Positions 23,370 through 35,156 are shown, counted from the first letter of the stretch. The stretch is 64,000 bases of DNA from Rhea pennata (GCF_028389875.1 NC_084670.1:10077383-10141382); one strand, 5' to 3'. The notes: a model not told the origin generated them from the letters alone. Numbers and translations are program-made.

Positions 23370-24566
23370 TCACATGTACCGCTCCAGCCCGGCGGGGAAG
23401 TTGGGCTGCCGCACGTAGGCGTTGCTGGAGCCGAACTGGCCGAGGGGCGAGGTGGAGAGCCCCAGGAGCTGGTCGCCGTGCTCGGCGCAGCCCGCGGGCC
23501 GCATGGCCGGCAGCGCCAGTCTGTTGGGAGCCCCGTAGAGCTGCGGGCTGCTGGGCGAGTAGCCGCCCTGCGGCACGGGCAGGTGGGGCGGCGAGGCGGC
23601 GTAGGGGTAAGCCAGCGCGTTGGGGCCGGCCCTGCCCAGCAAGCCGGGGCTGACGGGCTGCGCTTGGAAACACGGCGGCTCGGTGCTGCCCACGGAGCAG
23701 GCGGGCGGCAGCTCGGCCCCGGCCAGACCCAGCGACGGGGGGCCCAGCTCGGAGGGCGGCGAGGGCTGCAGCGCCTGCTGCCCGCTGATGAGGCTGTCGA
23801 TGCTGAACATCCTGGGGTGCTGCGAGGGGGCCGACGGCGGCGCTCCGGCCGCGTACGGGTGGAAGACGGCGCCGGAGAGCTGGGGGCTGTAGGCGGGCGA
23901 GCAGAGCGCGTTGGGGTAGGGGGCGGCGGGCGCCACGGGGCGGCCGGCGGGCGGCGGGGTGAAGGCGCTGGAGTTCTGCATGTAGCCGGGGTAGGTGGTG
24001 ATGTCGGTGCGCTTGAAGCGCTTGCGGCGGCGCAGGAAGCTCCCGTTGTCGAACATGTCCTCGGCGGCCGGATCCAGCGTCCAGTAGTTGCCCTTGCCCG
24101 GGTGGCCGGGCTCCCGGGGGATCTTGACGAAGCAGTCGTTGAGGGTGAGGTTGTGGCGGATGCTGTTCTGCCACTTCTTGGGGTTCTCGCGGTAGAAGGG
24201 GAAGCGCTCGGTGATGAACTTGTAGATGCCGCCCAGCGTGAGCTTCCTCTCGGCGGCGTTGGCGATGGCCATGGCGATGAGGGCGATGTAGGAGTAGGGC
24301 GGCTTGCCCCGCTGCACCGGCCGCTTCCGCCGGCGGCCCCCGGCCGCGGGCAGCGGCTCCTCGCCCGGCGGCGGCAGCGGCGGCGGCGGGGGGGTCCCGC
24401 TGCCGCCCCGCGGCTCCGGCTTCACGGGCAGCGCCTCGGCCGCGGGGGGCGAGGCCCGGGGCTGCCCGGGGGAGCCGGGGCTGGCGGCGGCGGGGGGGCT
24501 GGGGGCCGCGCCGCCCGCCGGCAGCGTGCACATGCCGCGCAAGAAGGGGAAGCCGGCCGCGTTCAT
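23370..24566 (-). CDS. FOXE3: Forkhead box protein E3, single exon, complete
   Basis: This is a 398-residue forkhead transcription factor. FOXE3 is known as a lens-epithelium regulator in vertebrates. Seen: an N-terminus starting MNAAGFPF, a VKPEP motif at 48-52, a basic [11 protein letters not shown] stretch at 77-87, the forkhead domain at about 88-186 with [13 protein letters not shown] and the basic RRRKRFKR tail, an eh1-like FSIDSLISG at 254-262, and the C-terminus [16 protein letters not shown]. That C-terminal signature matches FOXE3 and not FOXE1, and FOXD2 downstream confirms the locus. The ATG at 24564-24566 is the first in frame, and the TATA box at 24754-24761 leaves a leader of about 160 nt without ATGs. 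The start context is weak (T at -3); Met12 has G at -3. The protein is longer than human FOXE3, mainly after the forkhead domain. Confidence 0.94.
   Translation of the reverse strand: MNAAGFPFLRGMCTLPAGGAAPSPPAAASPGSPGQPRASPPAAEALPVKPEPRGGSGTPPPPPLPPPGEEPLPAAGGRRRKRPVQRGKPPYSYIALIAMAIANAAERKLTLGGIYKFITERFPFYRENPKKWQNSIRHNLTLNDCFVKIPREPGHPGKGNYWTLDPAAEDMFDNGSFLRRRKRFKRTDITTYPGYMQNSSAFTPPPAGRPVAPAAPYPNALCSPAYSPQLSGAVFHPYAAGAPPSAPSQHPRMFSIDSLISGQQALQPSPPSELGPPSLGLAGAELPPACSVGSTEPPCFQAQPVSPGLLGRAGPNALAYPYAASPPHLPVPQGGYSPSSPQLYGAPNRLALPAMRPAGCAEHGDQLLGLSTSPLGQFGSSNAYVRQPNFPAGLERYM
24009..24305 (-). other. FOXE3: Forkhead (winged-helix) domain of FOXE3
   Basis: These bases encode residues 88-186. 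[13 protein letters not shown], the FOXE-type [21 protein letters not shown], the recognition helix [13 protein letters not shown], wing KGNYWTLDP and the basic [10 protein letters not shown] tail are all present. The [18 protein letters not shown] stretch is diagnostic of FOXE proteins. Confidence 0.95.
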
Positions 24567-24730
24567 AGACGGCCCCGCGCCTTCCTCCTCCTCCTCCTCC
24601 TCCTCCTCCTCGGAGGGGGGGGGGAGGTGTGTGCCAGAGGGAGAAAGACCCCCCTCGAGGGGAGGGGAAGGGGGGGAGAGGGAGGGGAAGGGGAAGGTGG
24701 CAGAAGCCGCGGCAGCTCCCGGCCACGGGG
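24567..24730 (-). other. FOXE3: FOXE3 5' leader, polypyrimidine-rich (predicted)
   Basis: The leader is inferred from the TATA box. On the transcript strand, after a short GC-rich start, it becomes C/U-rich for more than 60 bases, then runs into a C10 tract and a (GAG)n array at 24582-24611. It has no ATG in any frame. Confidence 0.55.
24582..24611 (+). repeat. (TCC)n array in the FOXE3 leader
   Basis: About ten perfect TCC/CCT units on the plus strand, (GAG)n in the mRNA, lie just upstream of the FOXE3 start codon. If translation began at an upstream non-AUG codon in frame, this would encode a glutamate run. I treat it as untranslated. Confidence 0.9.
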
Positions 24731-24753
24731 AGGTCGGCCCGGGGCTGCTCGGC

Positions 24754-24761
24754 AATATATA
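24754..24761 (-). promoter_or_regulatory. FOXE3: TATA box of FOXE3
   Basis: The minus strand reads CCTATATATTG inside a GC-rich island. Its distance of about 190 bp from the FOXE3 ATG places initiation near 24730. It is the only AT-rich hexamer in the local island, which makes a chance match less likely. Confidence 0.6.
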
Positions 24762-24764
24762 GGG

Positions 24765-25330
24765 CGCCCGGCTCCCCCCGAGGGGCGTGCGGCGGCCCGG
24801 CCCACCCCGGCCCCTCTCCCCCCCGCTGGCTGGGGGGGATGAGGCCCTCGGGGAGGGCGTCCTTACTCCTGAGGGTAAATTCCCCACGCTCTCTTTTGGG
24901 CTTGATTTTGCAGTAAATCCACCCCCCGCGGGGAGGGGGGTCTTTCCCAGGGCGGGGGGTAGCAGGGGTGCTAGTAGGAGGCCGGCTCCACTCCCAGACG
25001 AGTCTGGGGATGTGTTGTAGCTCTCTCTCCCTCTCTCTCTCTTTTTTTAAAGTCATTTTTCCTTCAAAGAGAAAAGAAAAACAAATTCTACCATCCAAAT
25101 CAGGGCAAGTTTTGCCCCCTCCCACCCAGCCTCGACAGAAAACCAGGTAGGCTCCTCCTGGAGTCCCTTGGGGCTTTGATTTCGTTTTCTTTCTCCCTGG
25201 GAAAATCGCTCAGACTGCGGGGCTGCGGGGAGGGACAGAGCAGCCGGAAAGAGCCAGGGGTTTCCCTGGCCAAACCGACCTTCGGGTTCAGTCATTTTGC
25301 AGCCTGGCGGGACCCTGTGCAGAAGGAAAC
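24765..25330. promoter_or_regulatory. FOXE3 upstream flank
   Basis: GC-rich DNA immediately upstream of the TATA box, followed by a CT-repeat tract at about 25021-25048 and mixed sequence. It should contain the proximal promoter. No individual factor site stands out enough to name. Confidence 0.4.
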
Positions 25331-26332
25331 CAGACGTAGGTTGCTCACAGGTACCTGCCCGCTGGGTGTGCAAGGGATATGGGGCAGGGATGGCATTTTG
25401 GGGCTGATGGGGGGAAGCAGACTCTGCACCGCTGCAGAGGGACCGACCCCACGGCAGAGGCAGCAGGAGGACATGGCACTGGGAAAGCCCTCCTGAGTTT
25501 CAGAGAAAACCCTTTGCTTTTCTCAAGCGCCATCCACAGTCACTGCTGGAAACCTCAGCACCTCAAGCCTGCTGGGCAGCACAGCAGCCCCCCCAAGGCA
25601 TGTGCTGGTACCAGGACTGATGGGCCTCCTGGCTGCTTTATAAGCACCAGAAAAGCCTAGGGCTTCTCTTCATCCTCTTCCATTGCTGCTGAGCATTGCC
25701 TGTAAGCCTGACGCCTGCCCGTGGAGAGCACAGCCCCGAGCAGGTAGGGAAGCCAGCACGTTAAGGTGGCCTAGACAAGCTGGGAGGACTTTGAAACCCA
25801 AACCATACCCATTCTATGTAGCTGCATACCCCTATCCTGCACCTGATAAGGTAGGTGGGAACATCACATCATGAATGTGATGGCAGATGATTCTACTTTT
25901 CCCTCTAGGAATAAAAATCACAGCCATCAACTCTGTCAGTTGGTTGAAACTATTTCCAAGAGCAGAGCAGGATGAAAGCCCTTTTCTACGGACAGAATTA
26001 GATATCTGGTCCAGGTTGTCTCATCCTCCCCCCCCCCTTTTTTTTTGAAACAAAATGCCATATAGCCTTTTGGAAAAGACTCTCCATGCCTTTTCTTTAA
26101 GCATTTCCGACTGGTTTTATTTTATAGTCCAAATAAAAATTCACTGACTCTATTATTTCCCACTATCATTTGTTCCCTCACTTGCACCTGTGCTTGTGTT
26201 TTTGTTCTTAACTTATTTTTCCTGCAGGCATTTATGGTTCATTTTCTGGTCTCTTTAGGGCACAGGCAGAGAAGTGTGGGTCTAACAGAGCTGTGCCAGG
26301 TCCAGTCTTGGTCTCCCACAGACCAGCTGGGA

Positions 26333-26386
26333 GTGTTTGGGTAAATTGCCTCAGTTTCCCTTAAGTCAAATGAGGATAAACAGCAG
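26333..26386 (+). repeat. MIR-like SINE fragment
   Basis: TTTGGGTAAATTGCCTCAG and then TTTCCCTTAAGTCAAATGAG follow the MIR 3' core, which reads roughly ttgggcaag, then cctcagtttcctcatctg, then aatggggata. The orientation is sense. Confidence 0.45.
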
Positions 26387-29300
26387 AGGGGCACCGGGAC
26401 TGCAAACGTTGGCTGGAGCACAGATAGTAAGGTGAAAAAGGGTAAAATGCAGCCAGGAGTTCACCACAAACTCTAACAGATTTTTAGAGGAAGGTGTATT
26501 TCTCCGTTGATTATTTTGGCTTACATAAAACAGAAGACACAGCTCTTCGGGGAGGAAAGCATATAAAGAGCGTGGCAGGGACCGTTCACCTTGGGAAAAC
26601 GGAGGAGAAAAGGAGTGAAGATTCATTTATCTCCTAGAGTGTGCATTTAAATCGAGTATCTGAACGTTGGCTAGTTTATTCCAGTCAGAGGATCTGACAT
26701 TTCCAGTTGTTCTAGACAGTGGCAGGACAGACCCCCACAAAGGTGAAGGGACCAGCACTAAAAACCACTTAGTGAGGCAGAAAGAAAATGAACCTACTGG
26801 AAGGAAGCAGAAACCTACTCTGCAGCCACTTGCTAGCATGATTTTCACACAGAGCCAATGATTTTTACATATTCTGATCTAGCAAGAATTGGTTTGTGAG
26901 GGAGAAGGCTTACTGGGTGGGAAGGAGGAACTGCTTTCCTAATTCAACTCCACAAACACATGTATCCAAAAACTCTCACATATCTCTCACTGTCTCCTTC
27001 TTGATCGATATAGACATCAGGAAAGGAGTTGGAAACAGAAACCCAGCAGTATCGCTTTGCCTGGAGCTACCTGCACCTTAGATCACGTCTACCAAAAGAA
27101 GAGAGGTCTCATGTGGACAACAGGATACAAAGACCCAACTGCACGAAGAGTTTATAGTCCAAGGCCCTGATCTCATGTAATTTTATATACGATGGGAGAA
27201 GTGCTGGCTCTGTCTCAGGCTGGCTGAGATTCCAGCTGGTGAGTAGCTACTTTAAAGCTGATGGGACCATTCAAATTGCACTCAGCTTCACAGGGTTAGG
27301 ACCCAGATGTCAAACTAGTTTTGACTGATGGAGAAAACAGCAGGACAGAGGTGGGCAGCAGGATGCAGGCAGGAAGCAAACTGAGTTTTGCTATTGAATA
27401 AGGAAAGCCAAACAAGACAGATGCCAATTCCCACATAGGCTTTATCACTCAAGGTACTCTTCCTGCCCAGGATCTTCTATAAGAAGGCTGGAAGATGATA
27501 ATAAAGACAGCTAGCAAAATAACGTGATCTGTGTCTCTCTTTAAAATGTGGCAGTGAAGAGGGAGTAAATCACATTTGCTAAGTATGCGTAATTTTTGCC
27601 AGTATCTGCTGCCTTCTGCATCATTTCATCCTAATAGAGTACACAGAGCAATTTCAACCGCTTTTTTACCTACAGACCCTGCCCTACACCATTTTGCAGT
27701 AAAACTGCATGCCCCTTAGAAATGTCACACACACAGAGATCACTGCAGAGCACAGATGAATTTACTTCTCATAGTTACCTTTTGTGCACCTGCAAGTGGC
27801 TGCGGACAACAATTTGCAAACCAGTTGTGTGTGTGAGAAATAGTAAATACAGAGGGAGCACCAGTCTATGTGCTATTAACTGAGCACAGAGGCTGAACAG
27901 TTGGCTGGTATAAAATTATGTCACATATTATGTTCCAGGCAAGCTTGAGCTGACTGAATCAGCACCTTGGTTACTTGACGGGGGCACCACAGGACTCTCT
28001 TCTGAACTCTGCTGGACCAAAATAACCAATACTTAATGATAATCCGTCTGTGAAGAAGTTTCTTTTGGGATGGGAGGATATCATCCTTGTTTGTACCAGG
28101 AGAGGATGAAGAGAATTATGTCTCCTTCTCTAACACTCAGTTTCTCTAACCCTTAGAATAGGAGTGGCCAATCAATCATTTATGTGGCACAAATATTGCA
28201 AGCTAGGACCATAGCCCAGACCTGATGCAGAACTGGGCTGGCGTGAGCATTTCTGGGTGACCCAAATGCTCCCCGAGTTATGATGGGGCAACCCAAGAGG
28301 GTCTGATGAGGCCACGTGGAGCTGCCTGGTACCACTCGGTCTCATGGCACAGCAACGAGATCCCGAGGGATGTGGGGGGTAGACCCGAGATGACAAGGCA
28401 CCAAGCAGAGCAAGGGGGCTCTAGAGGGCTGTGACTCCAAAGAAACAAGGTTGCGCACCCTTGGAGATACGCTGCTTCAGCATCCCTGCGAGGGATGCCA
28501 CCTCTCAGAGGAGGAATAGGTCATGGCGAGCAGCAACAGGGAGCAAGGCAGGAGGGCTGGCTCTGAGGGTTTGCAGCCCCAGCTAGTACACAGGTGGGAA
28601 CTGAGGCACCACACTACTCAACTACAGGATCAGGAGCAGTAGCTGTGGAATAAAGCAGCTTGGGGCACTTTGACAGCACGATGTCAAAGACATCACAACT
28701 AAGTACCTCTATTGAGCTATCGCATTTCTTCCAAGCCCAGGAAACAAATAATTAGAGAGAGTGAGTTTGTTTCTTGTCAATTAACTCTTTCAGTTTTTAA
28801 TGTATTTGTAGGTAATTGATTTTTGCCTGGGCATTTTTTTTCACAAAAACAACTGGTAAAATAGCATTAACCAGACTGAGAAACAGCAAGGAAAGAGTCC
28901 TAAAGAAAGGAATCATGCACACGATCCTTATCTTTGTGAGGAATTTTTTTCATTACAACTGGTCAAAACTTAACTTTGATTTAAAATTTGTGAAGTTGTC
29001 TTTTAATCACAGGGACATAAAGGGGGTGGGAGAAAAACTTTCTTTTTGTGTTGTCTGTTTACGAAAAATTATATTCTTAAGAGAAAAATCCATCTGTTTA
29101 AACCTACAGGCAAAGCAAAGAAAAAAAAAAGAAAGAGAGCGACTTGAGCTATTGAGACACCACGATTTAGGGGCAAAACTTTGGAGTTTTGGAGACTTAG
29201 CCTCTATAAATTTGGTTTCGTGCTTCCTTGTCCAAAAGAAGCCTGAAAAATGGGGAGAATAAATATACAATTTTCTTTTTTTTTTCCTGGAACAAAAAAA

Positions 29301-32300
29301 TGTTTCTGCCTCAGCTCTATCCCTCATAACCCGAACCTAAGATTTCCAAAAGGCCAAGATCAAAGGACAGGCTGAACTGGTGCCTTTCCCTGGTGTTCTG
29401 CCCAATAACTTCAACATACTTAACAAAGCAAAGCTTGGTCAATTGGGCAGTTGTAGAAGGCACATTAAAATATTCATTTATAAAAAGCAGTGCAAACACT
29501 CTAAAAACTCAAAGGGGCCATTACGATCATTGTACCACAAGCACAGCCCATGTCCCAAAGAATATCTCCTGGCAAATCTGACCTAGGAAGAAGCTGCTCA
29601 GAGCAGGGCACAGCCTTGACTGTCCTGTAACAATGGCAAAAGCCTCCCTGACCTCAGAGTAGTCCATCCTCCCCCTCACCAGCAGGATTCAGGCTATGCA
29701 GCACCTGGAGACAGTGGAAGAAACCATCGCACAGTTAGCGAGGACCAACCCAGCAGGAACAGTTCCTCCAAAGGAGCCTTGGTCTCCTTATTTTCCAGCC
29801 ATCACCAGCTCTGCTCCTTATAAATAGTCCCTCTGCAGCAAAATGTTGATGCCCATTGACCAAATTTCAGAGTTTCTTTGGAGGATCTGAGGTAGGTGAT
29901 TAAAGTGCAGTGCACTGCAGGTCATGCTGTGAGAGTCTCCCCAGCAATGTTGTTATTTTCACCATGTAAAAAGGCAACTAGGTCCCTGGCTCCAGGGTTC
30001 ACTGGGAGGTGAGCCAGTAGCAAAGATTAGAGCCCCCTTAAGGGAAAATCAGCATTCTCCAACCTGTTTCTCGTTCCCCCAGCTTATTTCTTTCTCCCTG
30101 ATCCATTTCAGAAATCCATGGATCCTTGCCTCTGCCCCCAGTCATGCCTCTCCCCTAGTCATCCAGCCAGCTGTCAGATAAGAGGACGAAGCAGTTTTGT
30201 TGTACAAACTCTGTCTACATCACAGCTCCATCTAGCCCTCGAAACCCACCAAGGCTTGTGCTTCCCAGTGAAATCAGGGGACTGATGCCTAAATGCCCCA
30301 GACCACTGCAGACCAGGGTTCCAGGGCAAGATTTTCATTGTAATTTTCCCCTTCATCCTTGTCCATTTATTACTCTCCAATAACTCTCTGATCAATTAGT
30401 TGTAAGTCCAAGGAGACGGTTAAAATCCCACCTTGCTAGCTGACTACCTGTTCTCTTTTTCCCCCCTCTGTTTAATGCTCCTGCCAGGAGCAATTTCATT
30501 CACTTGGAACATAATGGCCTTTTCCTTCCCCTTAGGCGAGGAGTGCTCCCCTGTCATGGAAAATTTCCCTCTGTCTTGTACCTTCAATACAATCTGCCTA
30601 CAACCAGGCTGCTTCCCCCCCACCCCTTGTGCTGCTTAAATGCTTTTGAAACAAAGGATCTTTAATCTCTCTGCCAAGCCAGGTACCTCTGTCAATCTTC
30701 TTCGGGTTGTACAGGTTGAGCCCAAGTCTTAGCTAGAGATACAGGATTCCCAGTGAGCTAGTGGGACCAGGTAGCCAGCCCTGGGTAGGCCATTAGGGCT
30801 CCCAGGATGGCAGGGGTGGAGGAGCTGAGCAGGGCTGGACACACTTCTGGAGCTGTTTGGTGGGAGTAGAGATCCCCTCCCACAAAGCCCCCTCACTCAT
30901 GTACCACTCGGGAGAGGGGTTCCCAACCCCATGAGCCCTGATGGGGAGCTAGAGGTTGACAGCCAAGCACGATGCTCTGGCCAAGCATCCTAAAGGCCTG
31001 ACAAGAGAAGAAACAAGTTCAGGACATCTACCTTCCACTCTCCAGGAGTGAGAGGAAGGCATACTCTCTTCCCAGCCTCCGACTCAGAAAGGAGACATGT
31101 CCTCACGTAGCTGCGCTCAGCCAAATTGTAGGGACCTTATCTGCCTCGCTCCATAGAGGACTGGCAACTAACACTTCTTGTAATGTCTTCCAAGAGCAGG
31201 TGGTGTAGGAAAAAGGTCTCCAGCCATAACAGGCCAGCGTTTATCACACCATTTCCTCATGATAAAGCAAGAGAGATGATTCAGACCCAAAGCAGACTAG
31301 ACGAGTGTGAATCACAGTTTTGTCTCACACTGCTCCTAGCCAAAAACATCTCTGCCTAGTGCTACTTGGAGAGAATCAATCCAGATGTTTCTTTATTTTT
31401 GAGGTTCACAGACATTCAGCAAACTAATCTCCACATGTCTTTTCTGAAGTGCTGTGTGCATTGGGATTCTTAAGCAGAGCTGGGAACCTCTATGTCACAG
31501 CAGTGTTAGTGCAGGTAAGCAGCTAGCAGCAGCCTTCAGATCCTTGGCTGTTTCTGTCAGAGCTGCATGTGCCCTGGGAACGTATTTGCTGCTCATCCAT
31601 CACTGCTTGCTCTGGAATAGTCACTCTGAGGAACTACCTGGCATCACGTCTTTTCTTACCCCAGTGGTACCCCAGTTAACATGGCAGTAGTGGGCACGAG
31701 TAGAGCTGGATCATAGTTAGTCAAGATCTGGGCTTTGCTGAATTACTTTTGTTTGGATAAGAAACAGTCAGTGCCAGTCAGCAGCATTTTTGGTCCTGTC
31801 CTATTAATTAGGGAGGTCAGTTCCCCTGAATGCAGCACTTGCATCTCTCCAGCCCTCCAAAGGCATGTGACCTGTGGAGGGCCTTGGCATCTGCTTGAGC
31901 TCCAAGTACCTCTAACACCTCTTTCCCTTGGTTTTCTGTCTATGCGCCTCCAGGTCCCAGGGCTGTCCTGAAACAGTTTCCCTGCTCAGAAACCCCAGTC
32001 CAGACATTACAACTACTGCCACAGATTTGCTCATCTCGTGGCAGGAAACGCTGTTGGCTCACACAGAGTTAGCACTGAGGCAAGTTCCAAGGCACACTCA
32101 AGAAAGTATGGTCTCAAGACAGGTCCAAAGCACTCCCAGTCCTTCCTGTTCTCTGGTCGTGTTGCCAGCCTTAAGCCATATCATAGCCTGGACTAGAACA
32201 ATGGACTGGTGATACGACGGAGGACCACGGGCTTTAACCAGTAAAGCAAGCTGAAGCAGTCTCAGCCTATACCTGTGAATAAAAGCTTGGAGGTAAGGCC

Positions 32301-32524
32301 AACTCTGACTGGAAGTGCAATCTTGTGCATAAACTACATGAGAGGTGGATGGTTTTGCACTTGCAACCTGGATTCCAGGTTTCCAGGAAATCCAGGTTAC
32401 CCAACAGCCTGGATACAGAAAAGGACATGGACTTCCCTTACGAGCTGGGCCTGAAAGTGAGCTCAGCCCAGGCCAGATCTCAGCTGCAAGGAGGGTATGT
32501 CCCTGAAGAAAGGTCAGCAACTAT

Positions 32525-32627
32525 TTCTCCCTTTTCCAAATGAGGTTAGAAAGTGAAGCACAAAGGACTGACTCATCAGGAGTAAAGCAGCAAGCCAGTG
32601 GCACAGTCAGGACCAGAGTTGAAATAT
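32525..32627 (-). repeat. MIR-like SINE fragment
   Basis: About 100 bp track the reverse complement of the MIR core in order: CCAAATGAGG, GTGAAGCACAAAGG, CAAGCCAGTGGCACAG, CAGGACCAGAGTTGAA. It is diverged but colinear. Confidence 0.5.
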
Positions 32628-33692
32628 CCTATGATGGTACTAAGAGACATAATTATGTTGTTATTTACAGATGAATTTAATTAGCATCTCTGGATGCTTA
32701 TATATCATGTTGTTTGAGTCACTCTGAATGTTTTTCATGTGCCTAGTTTTCCCTTGCATGAAATACATTTTAATCCCAATTCTGTTTGATGGAGCTGATT
32801 GTTTAACCACATAGGTTAAGTTTCTGCTGAATCCCCATTATTTAGCCATGGAATAGGAATGGGCAAATAACAGACTCTGTGGTGGTGGAGTTTCTTGAAT
32901 GAAAAACCCATGGTAAAACAGTACAAAAATTTTTTTTTAAACCACTGCAACCTAGTCTTTTGTATTCAACTCACCTTCTTTCCCCTTCCCCTCCCCCCAA
33001 ATACATGAAAGGTGACATTAATTCATCTGTTTGGTGTGTGCTCCCCAAGTAGATATCTTATGCTCTTTTGCAGACCAGCTTGGCCAGTGTGGGCAGTGCG
33101 GCCTGTTTAAGATGAGAGAGCTTAGCATTGAGGAAGTCAGCAGTGAAGGACAGCAGACCAGTTGAGAAGAAAAATTTGAGGTGTTAGGAGTGAGGGGTTT
33201 CTCTCCCAGGGATGACCAAGCAGATGGTTTGTTCTTGCAGAAGAGATGATGAATGAAATGTCTTTAGGAAAGCTTCGTAATGGGTCTTGTCTGGACCTAG
33301 GCTGGGAGAGGAGAGGACAATATGGATTTGTCCCCTGATACAAAGCTTAAGAGGAAGAAAAACCTCTTGGAAATGGCATGAAATCATCAGCTAGAAAAGA
33401 GCAATTGATGCTCTCCAGAAGGTAACAGTGGCAGGCTTGATACAGATTTCTGCAAATCCAAGAGAAGTCAGGAGACAAATCTGAGCATCAGTTGCTTCCT
33501 TTTCCTTTCCCAACAGTTCACACTCTTCTTTGGGATATACTCAAATGATTGAATGACATTCATTTTCTTTCCACCAAGCCTGGAGAACACAAACAAACTT
33601 TGCATAGATTTTGCTGCCTTGTGTCTTTCTCAGTAGACACAGGATATCTTGTAAGACCAAAGACCTTCAAGACCTGTAGGAGCATAAACTTG

Positions 33693-33770
33693 TTCCCCAT
33701 CATGCAGAGTGAGAAACTGAGGTACAAGGAGACACACAAGAACCAAGGAGCTAGCCTGGGAGTGGGTGCA
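33693..33770 (-). repeat. MIR-like SINE fragment
   Basis: CCCCATCATGCAGAGTGAG, then AAACTGAGGTACAAGG and ACCAAGGAGCTAG, match the order of the reverse-complemented MIR core. Confidence 0.45.
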
Positions 33771-33846
33771 AACAAAGATGCAGGGTTTTACCACTATTAT
33801 TCCAGTGTAAGGAGTCTGTATCAGGTTCGTAAAAGCAGTTTAGGTA

Positions 33847-33899
33847 CCCAGTTTCCCATGCAAACAATGGGAGGTAGGTACTTGCATCCTGTCATAAAG
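33847..33899 (+). repeat. MIR-like SINE fragment, opposite orientation
   Basis: CCCAGTTTCCCATGCAAAC, then AATGGGAGGTAGGTACTTGC, resembles the MIR 3' core in sense orientation. It faces the fragment at 33693 about 75 bp away. Confidence 0.4.
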
Positions 33900-34997
33900 T
33901 TTAAAAGAATTTGCAACAGAAAGTAGTTCTAAGAGGCACAAACAAGCTCAGGGTAGAGCGGAAGCCAGAAGAACTTTGAGTCCAAGATCAATGGTACACT
34001 GGCGTAGGTATTTGAGACATTTATTTAACAACAGGGCTGAAGGAGTTAAGAGAAATCTGCAAACAGATCTTAATGATTTTGTCTTCTAGAGCCACAAAAT
34101 CCAGACGCTGGTAGCTGTAGTACATTTGCAGGAAAAGCTGTCCACCATCAAGCAAAGAAAAACAACAGGTAAAGCAGACACTAGAGCCACTGCCAACTAC
34201 ACTCATGAGGCCATCAGATGGAAGATGGGTTTGAGATAACTGGACCAAAATTTATTAACCTGATTATTGCTTTTGTTGCCTTCAGAAAGCAGCCTAAGCA
34301 TGCTGCAACAGCAGGGAGTGCCTCTACATGGCTGATGCCAGACTTGCAAAAGTCTGGCCTCTTCTTGTGCTATTTCCCCTCCATATACTCAACTATGAAT
34401 TTGGCAACTCTGTGCCCAGTAAGCATCATGTTCTGCAAATGGACACTTGCTCCAGATGAAAATAGAGACCCCACACTCCAGAAGGGCTCTCACACCTCTG
34501 AGCTTGTGAAGGAAACTCTCCCTTGCTGCCCATCCTGAGAAGATCCAGTGGCAAAGACCTTGCTGGCCAAAGCCTGCTATGGGATGCTCTGCATGGGACC
34601 CAGTCCAGAGATCTGTGCATCACTCGCTGCAGTGGCAACAGGAGCTGAGCAGCCCCATGCCACCTCCTCAGGGCAGCACTGCCCATTCTCTGCCTGGCAA
34701 CTGCTCAGAGCTACCTGTCACCTTTGGCAGCTGCTCCCCATGCTTGGGAGCTGCCTGCATGGCATTGCCACACAAACAGCTCTGAAAAGGAGGAGGTGAC
34801 AGTACTTTCTGCCCCCTTGCAGCTGCCTCTGCCAGATGCCCCCACAGCAGGCTCTGCAATCTTCACAGCCAGGATGATTCACATGGGTCTGACTAGGGCA
34901 GACAACATCCCGCTTCTCATCTGACACAACCCACACTTATGTCCTCCAGATACTCCACAGAGCAACCAAAAATCAGAGCTGAAAGGCAGGCAGGTAT

Positions 34998-35156
34998 AAC
35001 ACAGAAAGGTTGAGGTTGGAAGAGACTTCTGGAGATCATCTACCCAACCACCCGGCTCGTGCAGGATTACCTAGAGCAAGTTGCCTACACCCTGTCCAGA
35101 ATATCTCCAAGAATGGAGACTCCACAACTTCTCTGGGCAATTCATTCAGGGCCTTA
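34998..35156 (-). repeat. CR1 LINE 3' end, antisense copy
   Basis: The plus strand carries GGTTGGAAGAGACTTCTGG, AGATCATCTACCCAACC, CTAGAGCAAGTTGCC, AATATCTCCAAGAATGGAGA and CTCCACAACTTCTCTGGGCA. These are the landmark segments of the CR1 3' region in reverse complement. The copy is 5'-truncated, as is usual for CR1, and diverged. CR1 is the dominant LINE of birds and reptiles. Confidence 0.85.

Larger units (their letters stand above)
22980..24990. promoter_or_regulatory. CpG island covering FOXE3 and its promoter
   Basis: CpG-dense DNA runs from the FOXE3 3' UTR across the whole coding exon to just upstream of the TATA box. It ends sharply in AT-richer DNA after about 25000. Confidence 0.75.
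25331..34997. other. Intergenic DNA upstream of FOXE3 (first part)
   Basis: No coding exon is recognised. It holds MIR-like fragments at about 26333, 32525, 33693 and 33847, and AT-rich repeat-free stretches around 27500-28060 and 28740-29270. A 148-residue open frame at 28816-29262 is low-complexity and resembles no family. Confidence 0.5.

Noticed and set aside
23478-24842. Long plus-strand open frame antisense to FOXE3
   Set aside because: Gly/Ala/Arg-rich shadow of a GC-rich gene with no recognisable domain.
28816-29262. 148-residue plus-strand open frame in an AT-rich region
   Set aside because: Low-complexity Lys/Phe/Leu-rich translation with no family resemblance, no promoter or splice context, and DNA texture like that of the surrounding non-coding sequence.
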